A stretch of DNA of 60,701 bases from Candidatus Gastranaerophilales bacterium (GCA_944325005.1 CALUYO010000009.1:1-60701); one strand, 5' to 3'. Counted from the stretch's first letter, positions 1 through 8,127 are shown. Notes: generated by a model from the sequence alone, not told the origin. Program-made: numbers and translations.

Positions 1-72
1 GTCGTAAAGACTCACCTCGGTGACAATACTTGGCGGGCCACCGCCCGGGAAGATAACTCGCTGCCAGCTCCT
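1..72 (+). rRNA. rrf: 5S ribosomal RNA, 3' part (truncated by window start)
   Basis: The first 72 bases read like the 3' half of a bacterial 5S rRNA: a GGTGACAATACTTGG-type loop E/helix IV region, a GC-rich hairpin around 32-50, and the terminal GCTGCCAGCTCC strand that would pair with the missing 5' end. A Rho-independent terminator follows at once, as expected at the end of an rRNA operon. The 5' part, and presumably 23S and 16S, lie upstream of the window. I considered tmRNA and SRP RNA; neither fits as well. Confidence 0.8.
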
Positions 73-77
73 TGTTT

Positions 78-129
78 AAAAAAGAAGAATTTGATTTGTT
101 TTACTTAATCAAGTTCTTCTTTTTTTTTT
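78..129 (+). terminator. Rho-independent terminator of the rRNA operon
   Basis: An inverted repeat (AAGAAGAA-TTTGAT with ATCAAG-TTCTTCTT) is followed by an unbroken T run. It lies a few bases past the 5S 3' end. Confidence 0.85.
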
Positions 130-161
130 GACTTTTATCTGCTTATCATTAAAACTTTAGT

Positions 162-545
162 ATGTTTATATTGGAGTTTTTTAAAAGAAATAAGATTTGT
201 TCACATTTGAATGTCCCACCAGATGTTGATTTTGCGTATTGTCCGGATTGTGGCGAATTAGTTGAAAATCAGTGGTATATTATAAGATGTGCTTGCTGTG
301 ATGTTAAACTAAAAGGTGTTATAAAAAATGGGGAAATTGTTCCGGAGAAGCATTTTTGTCATAACTGCGGCTCAAAGGATTATGTTATAGAGAGAATTTC
401 GAAAATTAATTTTATTGATATTAGTTATGCTGTACTTGTAAAATCTGTTGTAAAAAATAAAGCATATCAATTTACCCAAAGTTGGATTGAGACTGATTTT
501 AGAACATCAAATTACAGACCGAGACTGCTGCAACAATTCCTATAA
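162..545 (+). CDS. Small zinc-ribbon protein, function unknown
   Basis: A 127-residue protein with three CxxC-type pairs (CPDC near residue 27, CACC near 44, CHNC near 67), which suggests one or two zinc ribbons. No signal peptide or membrane segment is seen. Its last 47 bases overlap the end of the convergent spmB gene, so the two 3' ends are interlocked. There is no clear ribosome-binding site before the ATG, so the start is uncertain. I do not recognise a family. Confidence 0.55.
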   Translation: MFILEFFKRNKICSHLNVPPDVDFAYCPDCGELVENQWYIIRCACCDVKLKGVIKNGEIVPEKHFCHNCGSKDYVIERISKINFIDISYAVLVKSVVKNKAYQFTQSWIETDFRTSNYRPRLLQQFL

Positions 546-1032
546 GATCTGCCAGAAGGCCAACGATAAGTGCGTATCGTAGTTTGGAGATACCAACGGC
601 CCCAAAATAAACTGCAAGAACATAAAAAGTTGTCTCACTTGAGCCTACCATTACAGCTGCAACTTTAGTAGCATACTCATTTGGACCAAGGTTATGAGCT
701 ATATCTGAAAAAACACCGAGCGCTGCTGAGCCTGAGAGTGAACGAACAAACATAATAGGAATTGTGTCTGCGGGAATATTAAAATGTGCTAGAATTGGAT
801 TTAGGCTTCGGGCAAGCATTTCGATTATTCCGCTGGCTCTGAACATCGAAATTCCAATAATAATTGCAACAAGATAGGGAATAATATTTATGGCAACTTT
901 AAAACCGTCTTTGGCTCCATCTGTAAAAGTTTCATATAAAGGTACCTTACGGCCAAGTCCGAGTGTTAAAATTATTATAATTATAGCAGGTAGTGCCCAG
1001 AGTGATATTATGTTCATTATTAGCTGAAACAT
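499..1032 (-). CDS. spmB: Spore maturation protein B-like membrane protein
   Basis: A 177-residue polytopic membrane protein of the nucleoside-recognition (Gate) family. It has the SpmB features: N-terminal hydrophobic helices, a GAKDGFKVAINIIPYLVAI-type amphipathic stretch, then the conserved RSLSGSAALGVF and GSSETTFYVLAVYFG segments. In Bacillus SpmA and SpmB help dehydrate the spore core, but homologues are common in non-sporing bacteria, where the role is unknown. The start codon overlaps the spmA stop by one base (TAATG), with GGAGGAT upstream, so the pair is translationally coupled. Confidence 0.85.
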   Translation of the reverse strand: MFQLIMNIISLWALPAIIIIILTLGLGRKVPLYETFTDGAKDGFKVAINIIPYLVAIIIGISMFRASGIIEMLARSLNPILAHFNIPADTIPIMFVRSLSGSAALGVFSDIAHNLGPNEYATKVAAVMVGSSETTFYVLAVYFGAVGISKLRYALIVGLLADLIGIVAAVSVCNLMF

Positions 1033-1634
1033 TATTTATCCTCCTTATTCGGGAACTGTGGCTTCCAGAATTTTTGAAATATTCTTGCCATTATTATTGC
1101 GCTTAAAAATGTTATTGATGTAACTAAAAGTGTCGGGGCAATAATTTCTGTGGGATTTTTGTAGCCTATACCTATAAGTACGGCAATGACTGTTGCCGGA
1201 ACTAATTGAAATCCGGCCGTACTCATTGCCAGAAACATACACATTGCATTTGATGCGGAAGTTTTATCTATATTGTTTTTTTGCAATTCTTCCATAGCCT
1301 TTATTCCTATTGGTGTGGCTGCATTTGCAAGTCCGAATGCATTTGCGCTGAAAGACATGGCAATATCCCCTATTGCAGGGGAGTTTTCAGGAATTTCATT
1401 AAACAGTCTTTTAGTTATAGGTTTGATTATTTTGGAAATAAATACAATTAATCCGCATTTATCTGCTATTTTCATCATTCCAAGCCAGAATGCCATAATT
1501 CCTATTAAGGAAAATGCAACTTTGACAGACAGTTCAGCCCCTATAAGAATTGAATTAACAACGTCGTTTAGTTTGCCGTTTATTGCACCAACTATTATTG
1601 AAATTACTATTAGAAAATAGAATATGTAATTCAT
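1032..1634 (-). CDS. spmA: Spore maturation protein A-like membrane protein
   Basis: A 200-residue membrane protein with the SpmA pattern: an N-terminal helix, the GIMAFWLGMMKIADKCGL segment, then SFSANAFGLANAATPIGIKAM and the MCMFLAMSTAGFQLVP core typical of the Gate domain. It is the promoter-proximal gene of the spmA-spmB pair, read on the minus strand. Nothing nearby suggests sporulation, so a general membrane transport or envelope role is more likely than a spore role. Confidence 0.85.
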   Translation of the reverse strand: MNYIFYFLIVISIIVGAINGKLNDVVNSILIGAELSVKVAFSLIGIMAFWLGMMKIADKCGLIVFISKIIKPITKRLFNEIPENSPAIGDIAMSFSANAFGLANAATPIGIKAMEELQKNNIDKTSASNAMCMFLAMSTAGFQLVPATVIAVLIGIGYKNPTEIIAPTLLVTSITFLSAIIMARIFQKFWKPQFPNKEDK

Positions 1635-1661
1635 ATAAAAATTATAGCATAAATTTAAATT

Positions 1662-2434
1662 CTAATTGTGCATTTCTCTCCACATTTCTCTGGAAGATAT
1701 TCCTCCTTTTTCATAAGAATCTACGCCACATCCTTCTGGTAACAGTTTATAGTTGTTCCCTTCTTTGGAAAAAGCTAATTTGAATAAATCGTGGCCCCAT
1801 TTATTTGGACCTTTTTGGCCGTTAACATCTATAAGCATTGAAATAGGAACATTATCGACTGTATAAGATATTACTAATGAACCGTCATTTAGTACGTAAA
1901 CAAGATTTCGGTTATTGACAGTATTCTTGTTTAATCCTCCGCAGTTCTTATTATTATTTTCAAGTTCGTCTTCTGTGTAATCAGGATTGTCTGTTATAAG
2001 GGTATCCAGTCCTTTATATTGATCTTGCTGTAGACAGCCGTTATCTGCTCCATTCGATGTACAGATTTTTGATATTCGTAAATTCCTTTCTACAGCTTCC
2101 CGAAAATCTTTACAAATATTTTTATCGTTCCATTTACCTTGTACTCTTGTAGTTACATCTATGTGGTAACAATCTGTTATACCGCCAACGTCATAAACAG
2201 ATTTATTGTAAGCTTGATATAATGTGGAATATAGTTTTTTATACTGGTTTTTCAAAACTATTTTTTTATGATGGCTAACTAATGCAGGCATAGTTAATGC
2301 TGCAACAATACCAATAATCCCCAGAGTAATTAAAACTTCAGCAAAAGTAAATGCAAAATGTTTAAAGTTTTCAAACTCCTTGTTTACCTTAGATTTTGCG
2401 GGGGGGGGGCAATCCTAAATGCTTGTCTTACCAT
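1662..2434 (-). CDS. Phase-variable prepilin-like protein, locus 1 (out of frame as assembled)
   Basis: A ribosome site (GGAGG at 2443-2447) and ATG at 2434-2432 open a leader starting MVRQAFRI, followed by a run of ten C on the coding strand. With ten, translation stops after about 16 codons; with eleven (or eight) the frame continues through an A-FTFAEVLITLGII prepilin segment to the stop at 1662, giving about 257 residues. The predicted leader is 28 residues and contains the tract, so it would be removed by prepilin peptidase. The mature part has the DVNGQKGPNKWGHDLF motif shared by the other prepilin-like proteins here, probably a calcium or fold motif as in GspG. A start at 2291 would drop the prepilin helix and is unlikely to be real. 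Confidence 0.75.
2400..2409. repeat. Ten-G homopolymer tract (locus 1)
   Basis: Ten consecutive G on the plus strand (C on the coding strand) sit nine codons after the start of a prepilin-like gene. The length puts the gene one base short of frame. In this AT-rich sequence such a run is very unlikely by chance. Confidence 0.95.
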
Positions 2435-2458
2435 AATTTCAGCCTCCTTTTTAAATAT

Positions 2459-2487
2459 ATTATCTACTATTATTTGAATTTTGTCAA
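2459..2487 (-). promoter_or_regulatory. Sigma70-type promoter of prepilin locus 1
   Basis: On the minus strand TTGACA (2487-2482), a 17-base spacer and GATAAT (2464-2459) lie just before the ribosome site. The region 2475-2493 matches 4113-4131, upstream of the prepilin at 3265-4053, at 17 of 19 positions, including the -35 box. Confidence 0.65.
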
Positions 2488-2519
2488 TAGTAATTAATAT
2501 GCACATTTATAAAGCCATA

Positions 2520-3182
2520 TTAATGTCTGTGGTGTCTCGGCGGTGGCGGTGCATCATGTCTATGACGCGGAGAGTAGTAGTGGTGATGATGTGGCGGCGG
2601 TGGAGGAGGATACATGATGCCGGGAAGTGTAAATAAGTTTATAAAATCTGCAACTTTTTTAGCTTCCATGTAATCCTTCATTATGGCTTTGTATTCATTA
2701 TAATTAATGGTTTTAGGATTAGAATCTTCTTCGTTATATGTTTCGGCAAGTGCATTAAATTTTGCCTGTGTTTGTAGAGCCTGTGTTTGTGTAAACGGAC
2801 AATATATACTATATCTATTCCAGTTTTGGCGTTCTGTTTTTAATACCTCACTTGCAGAAATTACACCATTTTCATTACCATTGGCATCTATTTCATTGAA
2901 AACCTGACGCATTGATTTGTTATAGTCAACATTACTATTATCTCCGACAATAAAGCAATTCGGAACAGGATTTAATGACGGAGGAGCTGTTATTGTCGGA
3001 TAAACAGGAGGGTATACAGGAGGATAAAGTATCTGTGCATCTGCATCGTCAGCAGGTATTGCTGCTGCAATTGCAACTGCTGCAGCTGCGGCTGCATTTT
3101 TTAATCTGTTTGTTTTACCAGATGAATTATCTCCATGAAAATTTGGATTAGTTTGATAACTTTTAATTGCTGAAATTCTCAT
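2520..3182 (-). CDS. EF-hand-like, His/Pro-rich protein with F-x-G N-terminus
   Basis: A 220-residue protein starting MRISAIKSYQTNPNFHG, followed by an Ala-rich hydrophobic stretch ending near DDADA that could act as a membrane segment or signal. A Pro/Tyr-rich linker leads to an EF-hand-like loop (NGNENGVISASE, near residue 100) and a weaker second one near 155. The tail is a run of Pro followed by His/Arg/Tyr-rich sequence, likely to bind metal. AAGGGG stands before the ATG. I do not recognise a family; calcium or metal binding is inferred from motifs only. Confidence 0.6.
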   Translation of the reverse strand: MRISAIKSYQTNPNFHGDNSSGKTNRLKNAAAAAAVAIAAAIPADDADAQILYPPVYPPVYPTITAPPSLNPVPNCFIVGDNSNVDYNKSMRQVFNEIDANGNENGVISASEVLKTERQNWNRYSIYCPFTQTQALQTQAKFNALAETYNEEDSNPKTINYNEYKAIMKDYMEAKKVADFINLFTLPGIMYPPPPPPHHHHYYSPRHRHDAPPPPRHHRH

Positions 3183-3264
3183 AAGTACCCCTTATATTTA
3201 GACCACATAATTTATAATATGCAATAAAAAATTTTTTTGTTTATTCATTAAGAAATTTTTACAA

Positions 3265-4053
3265 TTATCTGTGATATACTTCTCCTAAAAAATCATTCCA
3301 ATAATCTTTTCCTTTTTTTGTGGGGTGAGTATTTGTTAATGCATAGTAAGCGCAAGATGTATTTTGTGAAATATTGGAATTTGTTGTTGAGCAATATTCA
3401 GCACCTATATTATTAAAGTTTGCGCAAGCGCCGTAGCTGCTGTTACATGATGAAGGGTTATTTTTATGCTCTTGTCCTACAGGTAAAACCTTGCCATCCA
3501 CTGTGAATATAAACATAAAATAATCTACACCGTAGCGATTGGGTCGTTTTTTGCCGTTGATATCAACACAAATCACAGGGCCGTTGTCACCTGGTTTGGG
3601 GGCATCATTTAAAATTAATATTGTACCGGATGATGTTCCTTTAAAGCCCGTATTATCACATAGAAATGAGGAGTTTTTGCATGAATTGTTTGCACCCCCC
3701 GAATATAATTTCCCGTTTAAATAATGTATATCGTAAAAAGCGATAAAATTACCGTCAGCATCTTCTGAACCCTGACCTGAAGATGTTAAAGATGATGCAC
3801 TGTTGTAATAGCTAAAAATTAAGTTTGCTGCGGATTGTGAAATTCCGTTGTTGTTACTCGCTGTGTACTCGGGAATTGTAACTCCTTCTTTTGCTGTAAA
3901 TAAGAGAAATTCCGAATAAGTTTTTAAAAAGGCTGTTTGAAGTTCTTTATTTCTGGTTTTATTAATCAGTACCGGCATTGTCATTGCTGAGACTACTCCA
4001 ATTATGCCGAGAGTTATCAATATTTCTGCGAGAGTAAAAACGTTTCTTTTCAT
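3265..4053 (-). CDS. Prepilin-like (type II/IV pseudopilin) protein without tract
   Basis: A 262-residue protein with a very short leader (MKRNV) before FTLAEILITLGIIGVVSAM, the classic N-terminal helix of type IV pilins and type II pseudopilins, with Glu near +5. The mature domain carries DINGKKRPNRYGVDYF and several Cys. The start at 4053 is chosen over an in-frame one at 4125 because the latter would put 24 residues before a normal leader and lies inside the promoter. It diverges from an HTH regulator across an 89-base region with twin palindromes. Unlike four other prepilin genes in the window it has no G tract and is in frame. Confidence 0.85.
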   Translation of the reverse strand: MKRNVFTLAEILITLGIIGVVSAMTMPVLINKTRNKELQTAFLKTYSEFLLFTAKEGVTIPEYTASNNNGISQSAANLIFSYYNSASSLTSSGQGSEDADGNFIAFYDIHYLNGKLYSGGANNSCKNSSFLCDNTGFKGTSSGTILILNDAPKPGDNGPVICVDINGKKRPNRYGVDYFMFIFTVDGKVLPVGQEHKNNPSSCNSSYGACANFNNIGAEYCSTTNSNISQNTSCAYYALTNTHPTKKGKDYWNDFLGEVYHR

Positions 4054-4072
4054 TTTTTTTCTTTTCAAATGC

Positions 4073-4134
4073 ACTATTATAATACTGTATATACTATTAT
4101 AATAGTATAGAATGAACATTGTCAATAGTATAAA
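4073..4134. promoter_or_regulatory. Divergent promoter region with twin operators
   Basis: Two 14-base elements, ACTATTATAATACT (4073-4086) and ACTATTATAATAGT (4093-4106), lie 20 bases apart on the same face of the helix; the second extends to a perfect 20-base palindrome (4090-4109). On the minus strand TTGACA (4125-4120), an 18-base spacer and TATAAT (4101-4096) form the prepilin promoter, so the palindrome covers its -10. On the plus strand TATAAA (4129-4134) sits 8 bases before the regulator ATG, with no good -35 box. Likely the binding site of the adjacent HTH protein. Confidence 0.65.
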
Positions 4135-4142
4135 ATTTTATT

Positions 4143-4364
4143 ATGACAGATTATAAAGATGTTCTTAGAAAAATCGGCTTAAATTTCAGGGTAGAAAGAA
4201 CCAAACAACGTTTGTCTCAAGAACAATTTGCCGAATTGGCAAATGTTCATACAAATTACATAGGAAAAGTCGAACGCGGTGAACAAAATTTGACTGTCAG
4301 GAAAATTGTGGAACTTACTAATGCTCTTGGTTTAACGGTTGATAAAATTATAAATATAAATTAG
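4143..4364 (+). CDS. Small Cro/C1-type HTH regulator (R-M controller-like)
   Basis: A 73-residue protein that is essentially one helix-turn-helix domain: RTKQRLSQEQFAELANVHTNYIGKVERGEQNLT covers helices 2 to 4. The HTNYIGKVERGE core resembles restriction-modification controller (C) proteins. No ribosome-binding site is visible and the -10 lies just before the ATG, so the message may be leaderless, as C-protein messages often are. There is no restriction or methylase gene nearby; instead it faces a prepilin gene across twin palindromes. I infer autoregulation and control of that prepilin. Confidence 0.8.
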   Translation: MTDYKDVLRKIGLNFRVERTKQRLSQEQFAELANVHTNYIGKVERGEQNLTVRKIVELTNALGLTVDKIININ

Positions 4365-4419
4365 ATATTACTTGCACAAAGATATTTTTTTGTATAGAAT
4401 ATTTTTTAGAGATTTAATT

Positions 4420-4506
4420 ATGAACAATATTACAAACGCAATGATGATGAATATGATGATGCAAGGCTCCGGTTACGGCAGTTTGTATTTTTTGTTGCGA
4501 ATGTGA
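4420..4506 (+). CDS. 28-residue Met-rich micro-ORF
   Basis: ATG at 4420 opens a 28-codon frame with ten Met, mostly clustered (NAMMMNMMMQ), then SGYGSLYFLLRM and a stop. A terminator follows 22 bases later, so the reading frame fits a short transcript, perhaps read through from the HTH gene. No strong ribosome site is visible. Translation is unproven; it could be a spurious frame. Confidence 0.3.
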   Translation: MNNITNAMMMNMMMQGSGYGSLYFLLRM

Positions 4507-4528
4507 TGCTTTCAAATAAAAAATTTTA

Positions 4529-4555
4529 AAACTGCCTCAAAAGGGCAGTTTTTTT
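4529..4555 (+). terminator. Rho-independent terminator
   Basis: AAACTGCC and GGCAGTTT flank a 7-base loop, followed by a T run. It ends the HTH/micro-ORF unit. Confidence 0.85.
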
Positions 4556-4582
4556 GTTTGCAGTTATTTGAAAGGAATTGTT

Positions 4583-5899
4583 ATGATTAATAAAGTTAAT
4601 AATTTTGAGCAGAACACTTTATATAAAAATTTGAAAAAATCTGTTAAACCCCTTGATAAATTTATTCAATCTCAGGAAAATTTATCTCATACAAGATTTA
4701 TTCAGGATACTGTTACAAATTGGGTTCCGAAAGCTTTGTTTGCACGAAGTGTGGCAGATTTTGGAGATATGAGTTTTCTTGAATTTCTGGAGTCAGGAAT
4801 TTTTTACTTTGCCCCTCCTTTAATCGGTGAACATCTTTTGAGAAAAAAACTTTTACCTGCTGTTATTCCTGATAAAACTATAAAAAATCCTGCGTTGACA
4901 GATTCTTTATCAAGTATTTTGAAAAATAAAGAACTTCAAAAAGGAGGACTTGATAAAAGGATTATTGCTGCAAAGACAGCCCTTGTTGTTGGATGTTTAT
5001 GCGTGCCTGTTGCCGAATATATGCTTAGTTTTGCCAAAAATCTTTTTACATTAAAGGTTTTTAAAAAAAGCAACTTTGATAATATAGCAAATCTGGATAA
5101 AACTAATAAAGAGGATGCTGAGCAGCAGAAAAAGGTTGAGCAGAATGCAAAGAAAAATTTGAAAAAAGGAGCTCTGCTTTCTCTCGGAGGTTTGTGGGCT
5201 TCTGTTTTAATTGCCCGTTACGGACATAAATCGGATACTGCTCAAAAATTATTTAAGACAATTTTAGAGCCGGCTGATCTGGTTACAAAATTATTTCCGA
5301 AGATTAAAAACTCAAAATTCGATAAATTTTTGCATGAATATACAAAACTTGATTTTGACAGCAAAGACGGAAAGCTCGCATTGAGCAAAGGTCAGCTTGC
5401 CCTGACTGCAATAAGCGGATTATTCGGTTATAGTGCTGCTGCAAAAGATAGAGGGACACTTGATTTTCTTGAAGTTTGGACACGTGTTCCGCTGGTCGTT
5501 TTCTATACGATTTTTGGAAGCTCATTATTTGATTACGGCTTTAAGAAATATCTTATAAAAAATAATAAATATCCTGATTTACTTCAAAAAACATCAGCAG
5601 GCGATATACATATTCCTTCGCGTAAAGAGCTGCCGGAAATTGCTCAAAGAATTGCAAAAAATAAAAATTTAAATGCACAGGATGTAATGAATAAGCTTGT
5701 TAAGCAAAAAGCAATTATAACAGGCATTCCTTACGCATTTTCTCTATTATTTATGGGATTTACGCTTGCAGGTATAACACGTTTGTGGACACAGTATAGA
5801 TATAATCAGCAGGTTAAAAAAAAGCGTAATGAAACTCCTCAGTCGTTTATAAAACCTTCGTTTACTGCATTTTATAATAATAAGAACGGGATTAATTAA
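4583..5899 (+). CDS. Multi-pass membrane protein, function unknown
   Basis: A 438-residue protein with about five hydrophobic segments (around residues 70-90, 130-160, 200-215, 305-325 and 390-410) separated by Lys-rich loops. The start at 4583 has AAGGAATT in front; an upstream TTG at 4568 lies inside that site. The layout (Lys-rich N-terminus, RS-x-A-rich first helix, charged loops, last helix followed by a short tail) recalls the protein at 9232-10803, so they may be distant paralogues. The stop codon lies in a strong hairpin. I do not recognise the family. Confidence 0.65.
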   Translation: MINKVNNFEQNTLYKNLKKSVKPLDKFIQSQENLSHTRFIQDTVTNWVPKALFARSVADFGDMSFLEFLESGIFYFAPPLIGEHLLRKKLLPAVIPDKTIKNPALTDSLSSILKNKELQKGGLDKRIIAAKTALVVGCLCVPVAEYMLSFAKNLFTLKVFKKSNFDNIANLDKTNKEDAEQQKKVEQNAKKNLKKGALLSLGGLWASVLIARYGHKSDTAQKLFKTILEPADLVTKLFPKIKNSKFDKFLHEYTKLDFDSKDGKLALSKGQLALTAISGLFGYSAAAKDRGTLDFLEVWTRVPLVVFYTIFGSSLFDYGFKKYLIKNNKYPDLLQKTSAGDIHIPSRKELPEIAQRIAKNKNLNAQDVMNKLVKQKAIITGIPYAFSLLFMGFTLAGITRLWTQYRYNQQVKKKRNETPQSFIKPSFTAFYNNKNGIN

Positions 5900-5915
5900 T
5901 AATCCCGTTCTTATT
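5879..5915. terminator. Long-stem terminator-like hairpin between convergent genes
   Basis: A perfect 16-base inverted repeat (AATAAGAACGGGATTA) with a 5-base loop, spanning the stop of the upstream gene. The T run is short, so ending efficiency is uncertain. Confidence 0.6.
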
Positions 5916-5937
5916 CATCTTAATTAATGTAAGAATA

Positions 5938-8097
5938 TTAGTGGCAGCATGAGCATTCAGAGCAAGTGCATCCTAAAGCTTCTTTTGCTTCTTCTAATCT
6001 TACTTTGATACGACCGTCAACAGCGATGCCTTCACCTGTAGATTCAGAAATTAACAACGGGTTAATATCTAATTCATCAATGAATTTGAAATCGTTTACA
6101 AGCTGTGACAATCTCAATAATGTTTCTTGAATTTGCTCAATTTGTGCTGGTTTTGTACCTCTTGCACCTTCAAGAAGTTTGTATGCCTTAACTGATTTAA
6201 TCATATCCATAGCATCAACATCTGTTAAAGGAGCAATTCTGAATGTTACGTCTTTCATAACTTCAACGAATACACCGCCTAAACCGAACATCATCATAGG
6301 ACCGTATTGAGGATCTGTCGCAATACCGCAAACCATTTCACGGTTGCCTTTTACCATTTCCTGAATGATTACACCTTCAAGACCGTCTAACAATCCTTTT
6401 GCTTCAAGTCTTTCAAGCAGTCCTTTGTATTCTTTTCTCAATTGTTCTTCTGATTTGATGTTAACAACAACACCGCCTACATCTGTTTTGTGAGATGTTG
6501 TTTTTGAAGTCATTTTCATTACGACAGGATAGCCGATTGAGTTGCCGAGTTCAACAACTTCTTCTTCATTTGTTGCTAAACCGTATTTGCAAGCTCTGAT
6601 ACCGTATGCCTGAAGTACGTCAATTGATTCAAGAGTTGTAAGCTGTGCTCTGCCTTCTTTGATAGAGTTTGCAATAATTTTTTCTACTTTAGCTCTGTCA
6701 ACGTCGTAGCATGGAATTTTGCCTTCCGGTCTTTCCATCCACAATCTCTGCTGATTTAATCTGTTCAAACCATCAGCAGCTTCTTCAGCATACATAAAGA
6801 ATGGCATATTTACATCCATATCTGAAAGTTTTGTGAAGAATTCATTTTTAGTCATAAATACACCAATAATTGGTTTTTGAGGATTTTTGGCCTTAATTTC
6901 CATTAGAGCTTCTGCAACGTCAATATCTTTCAGGCCTAAGAACGGCAGGTAGATTGTGATAATCATATCAACATTTTCATCAGCAATAACTGTTTCAAGT
7001 GTTTGTTTGTAGTGTTCGATAGGTGCTGATGCAATCATATCTATCGGGTTTTTAACAGATGCTGCTGCCGGTAAAAAGCTTCTTAATTTTTCTTTTGTTG
7101 CATCTGAAATTTTAGCCATTTGCATACCGTATTCGCAAACAGCGTCTGTTGCCATAATTCCAGGGCCGCCTGAGTTTGTAATAATTGCTACTCTGTCGCC
7201 TTTTGGAATCGGGCAGTTTGCAAATACTTTTGCTGTCGCAAACAAGTTTTTCAAAGAAAATTCTCTGATAACACCTGATTGATGCAATAATGCTGCTGCT
7301 GCTTTGTCAGCACCGGCTAATGAACCAGTGTGAGATGATGCTGCTGATGCGCCTGCTGCTGAACGACCTGATTTTAAAGCTAAAATCGGTTTCTTTTTAG
7401 TAATTCTTGATGCTAATTTTCTGAAGTTAGCAGGGTTTTGAATTGATTCCATATAAAGAAGAATTTGTTCAACATCTTCATCATTTTCCCAGTATTCAAT
7501 AGCTGTTTCAGCGTTTACATCAGCCTGGTTACCGATTGAGATGAATTGTGCAAAACCTAAGTTAAGGTCTTTTAAAATATTTAAAATACCGCCGCCTAAA
7601 GCGCCTGATTGAGAAACAAAACCGATGTTTCCGCGTTCAGGTAAAGATTCTGCGAAGCATCCGTCCATTCTTATTTCAGGGTTAGTGTTTACAACACCTA
7701 AGCAGTTTGGACCTACACATCTCATACCATATTCTTTAATTTTTTCAACTAATTGTTTTTCTAATTCAGCACCTTCAGCACCAGTTTCTTTGAAGCCTGC
7801 TGTAATTATACATAAACCTTTGATGCCTTTTTCGTGACACTGGTCGATTGTTGATAATACAAATTTAGCGTTTACAACGATAATTGCAAGATCAACTTCT
7901 CCGGGAACTTCTGTAACTGATGTGTATGCCTGCAGACCTTCAATTATACCGCCTTTAGGGTTTACAGGATAAATTTTTCCGTTAAACTTGTATTCCTGTA
8001 ATCTTTTCATAATATCCGAACCAATGGTGTGTTCTTTTGTTGACGCACCAATAACCGCTATTGATTTCGGTTTCATGATTTTGTCTAAAATGTTCAT
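5938..8097 (-). CDS. Acetate/acyl-CoA ligase (ADP-forming), fused alpha-beta
   Basis: About 719 residues with the domains of NDP-forming acyl-CoA synthetase in order: CoA-binding Rossmann domain (KPKSIAVIGAST near 10), succinyl-CoA-ligase-like domains with the catalytic His in SSHTGSLAGAD (about residue 257), then a C-terminal ATP-grasp domain (from about 490). It converts acetyl-CoA (or other acyl-CoA), ADP and phosphate to acid, CoA and ATP, which suits a fermentative anaerobe. The ATG at 8097 has AAAGGA upstream; a TTG one codon earlier is less likely. The last residues are Cys-rich (CTCSECSCCH), which is unusual for the family. Confidence 0.9.
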   Translation of the reverse strand: MNILDKIMKPKSIAVIGASTKEHTIGSDIMKRLQEYKFNGKIYPVNPKGGIIEGLQAYTSVTEVPGEVDLAIIVVNAKFVLSTIDQCHEKGIKGLCIITAGFKETGAEGAELEKQLVEKIKEYGMRCVGPNCLGVVNTNPEIRMDGCFAESLPERGNIGFVSQSGALGGGILNILKDLNLGFAQFISIGNQADVNAETAIEYWENDEDVEQILLYMESIQNPANFRKLASRITKKKPILALKSGRSAAGASAASSHTGSLAGADKAAAALLHQSGVIREFSLKNLFATAKVFANCPIPKGDRVAIITNSGGPGIMATDAVCEYGMQMAKISDATKEKLRSFLPAAASVKNPIDMIASAPIEHYKQTLETVIADENVDMIITIYLPFLGLKDIDVAEALMEIKAKNPQKPIIGVFMTKNEFFTKLSDMDVNMPFFMYAEEAADGLNRLNQQRLWMERPEGKIPCYDVDRAKVEKIIANSIKEGRAQLTTLESIDVLQAYGIRACKYGLATNEEEVVELGNSIGYPVVMKMTSKTTSHKTDVGGVVVNIKSEEQLRKEYKGLLERLEAKGLLDGLEGVIIQEMVKGNREMVCGIATDPQYGPMMMFGLGGVFVEVMKDVTFRIAPLTDVDAMDMIKSVKAYKLLEGARGTKPAQIEQIQETLLRLSQLVNDFKFIDELDINPLLISESTGEGIAVDGRIKVRLEEAKEALGCTCSECSCCH

Positions 8098-8127
8098 CAA
8101 TTTTCCTTTCTTTTCTTCTTATTTAAC

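Noticed and set aside
1-72. Possible tmRNA or SRP RNA 3' end
   Set aside because: The terminal CAGCTCC briefly suggested tmRNA, but the whole stretch follows 5S rRNA helix IV/loop E and the closing strand, and a rRNA-operon-type terminator follows.
3695-3700. Run of six C in the tract-free prepilin gene
   Set aside because: It is inside the mature coding part, only six long, and the frame is intact, so it is not comparable with the ten-base tracts.
4143-4364. Restriction-modification locus
   Set aside because: The HTH protein looks like an R-M controller, but no methylase or nuclease gene is adjacent on either side.
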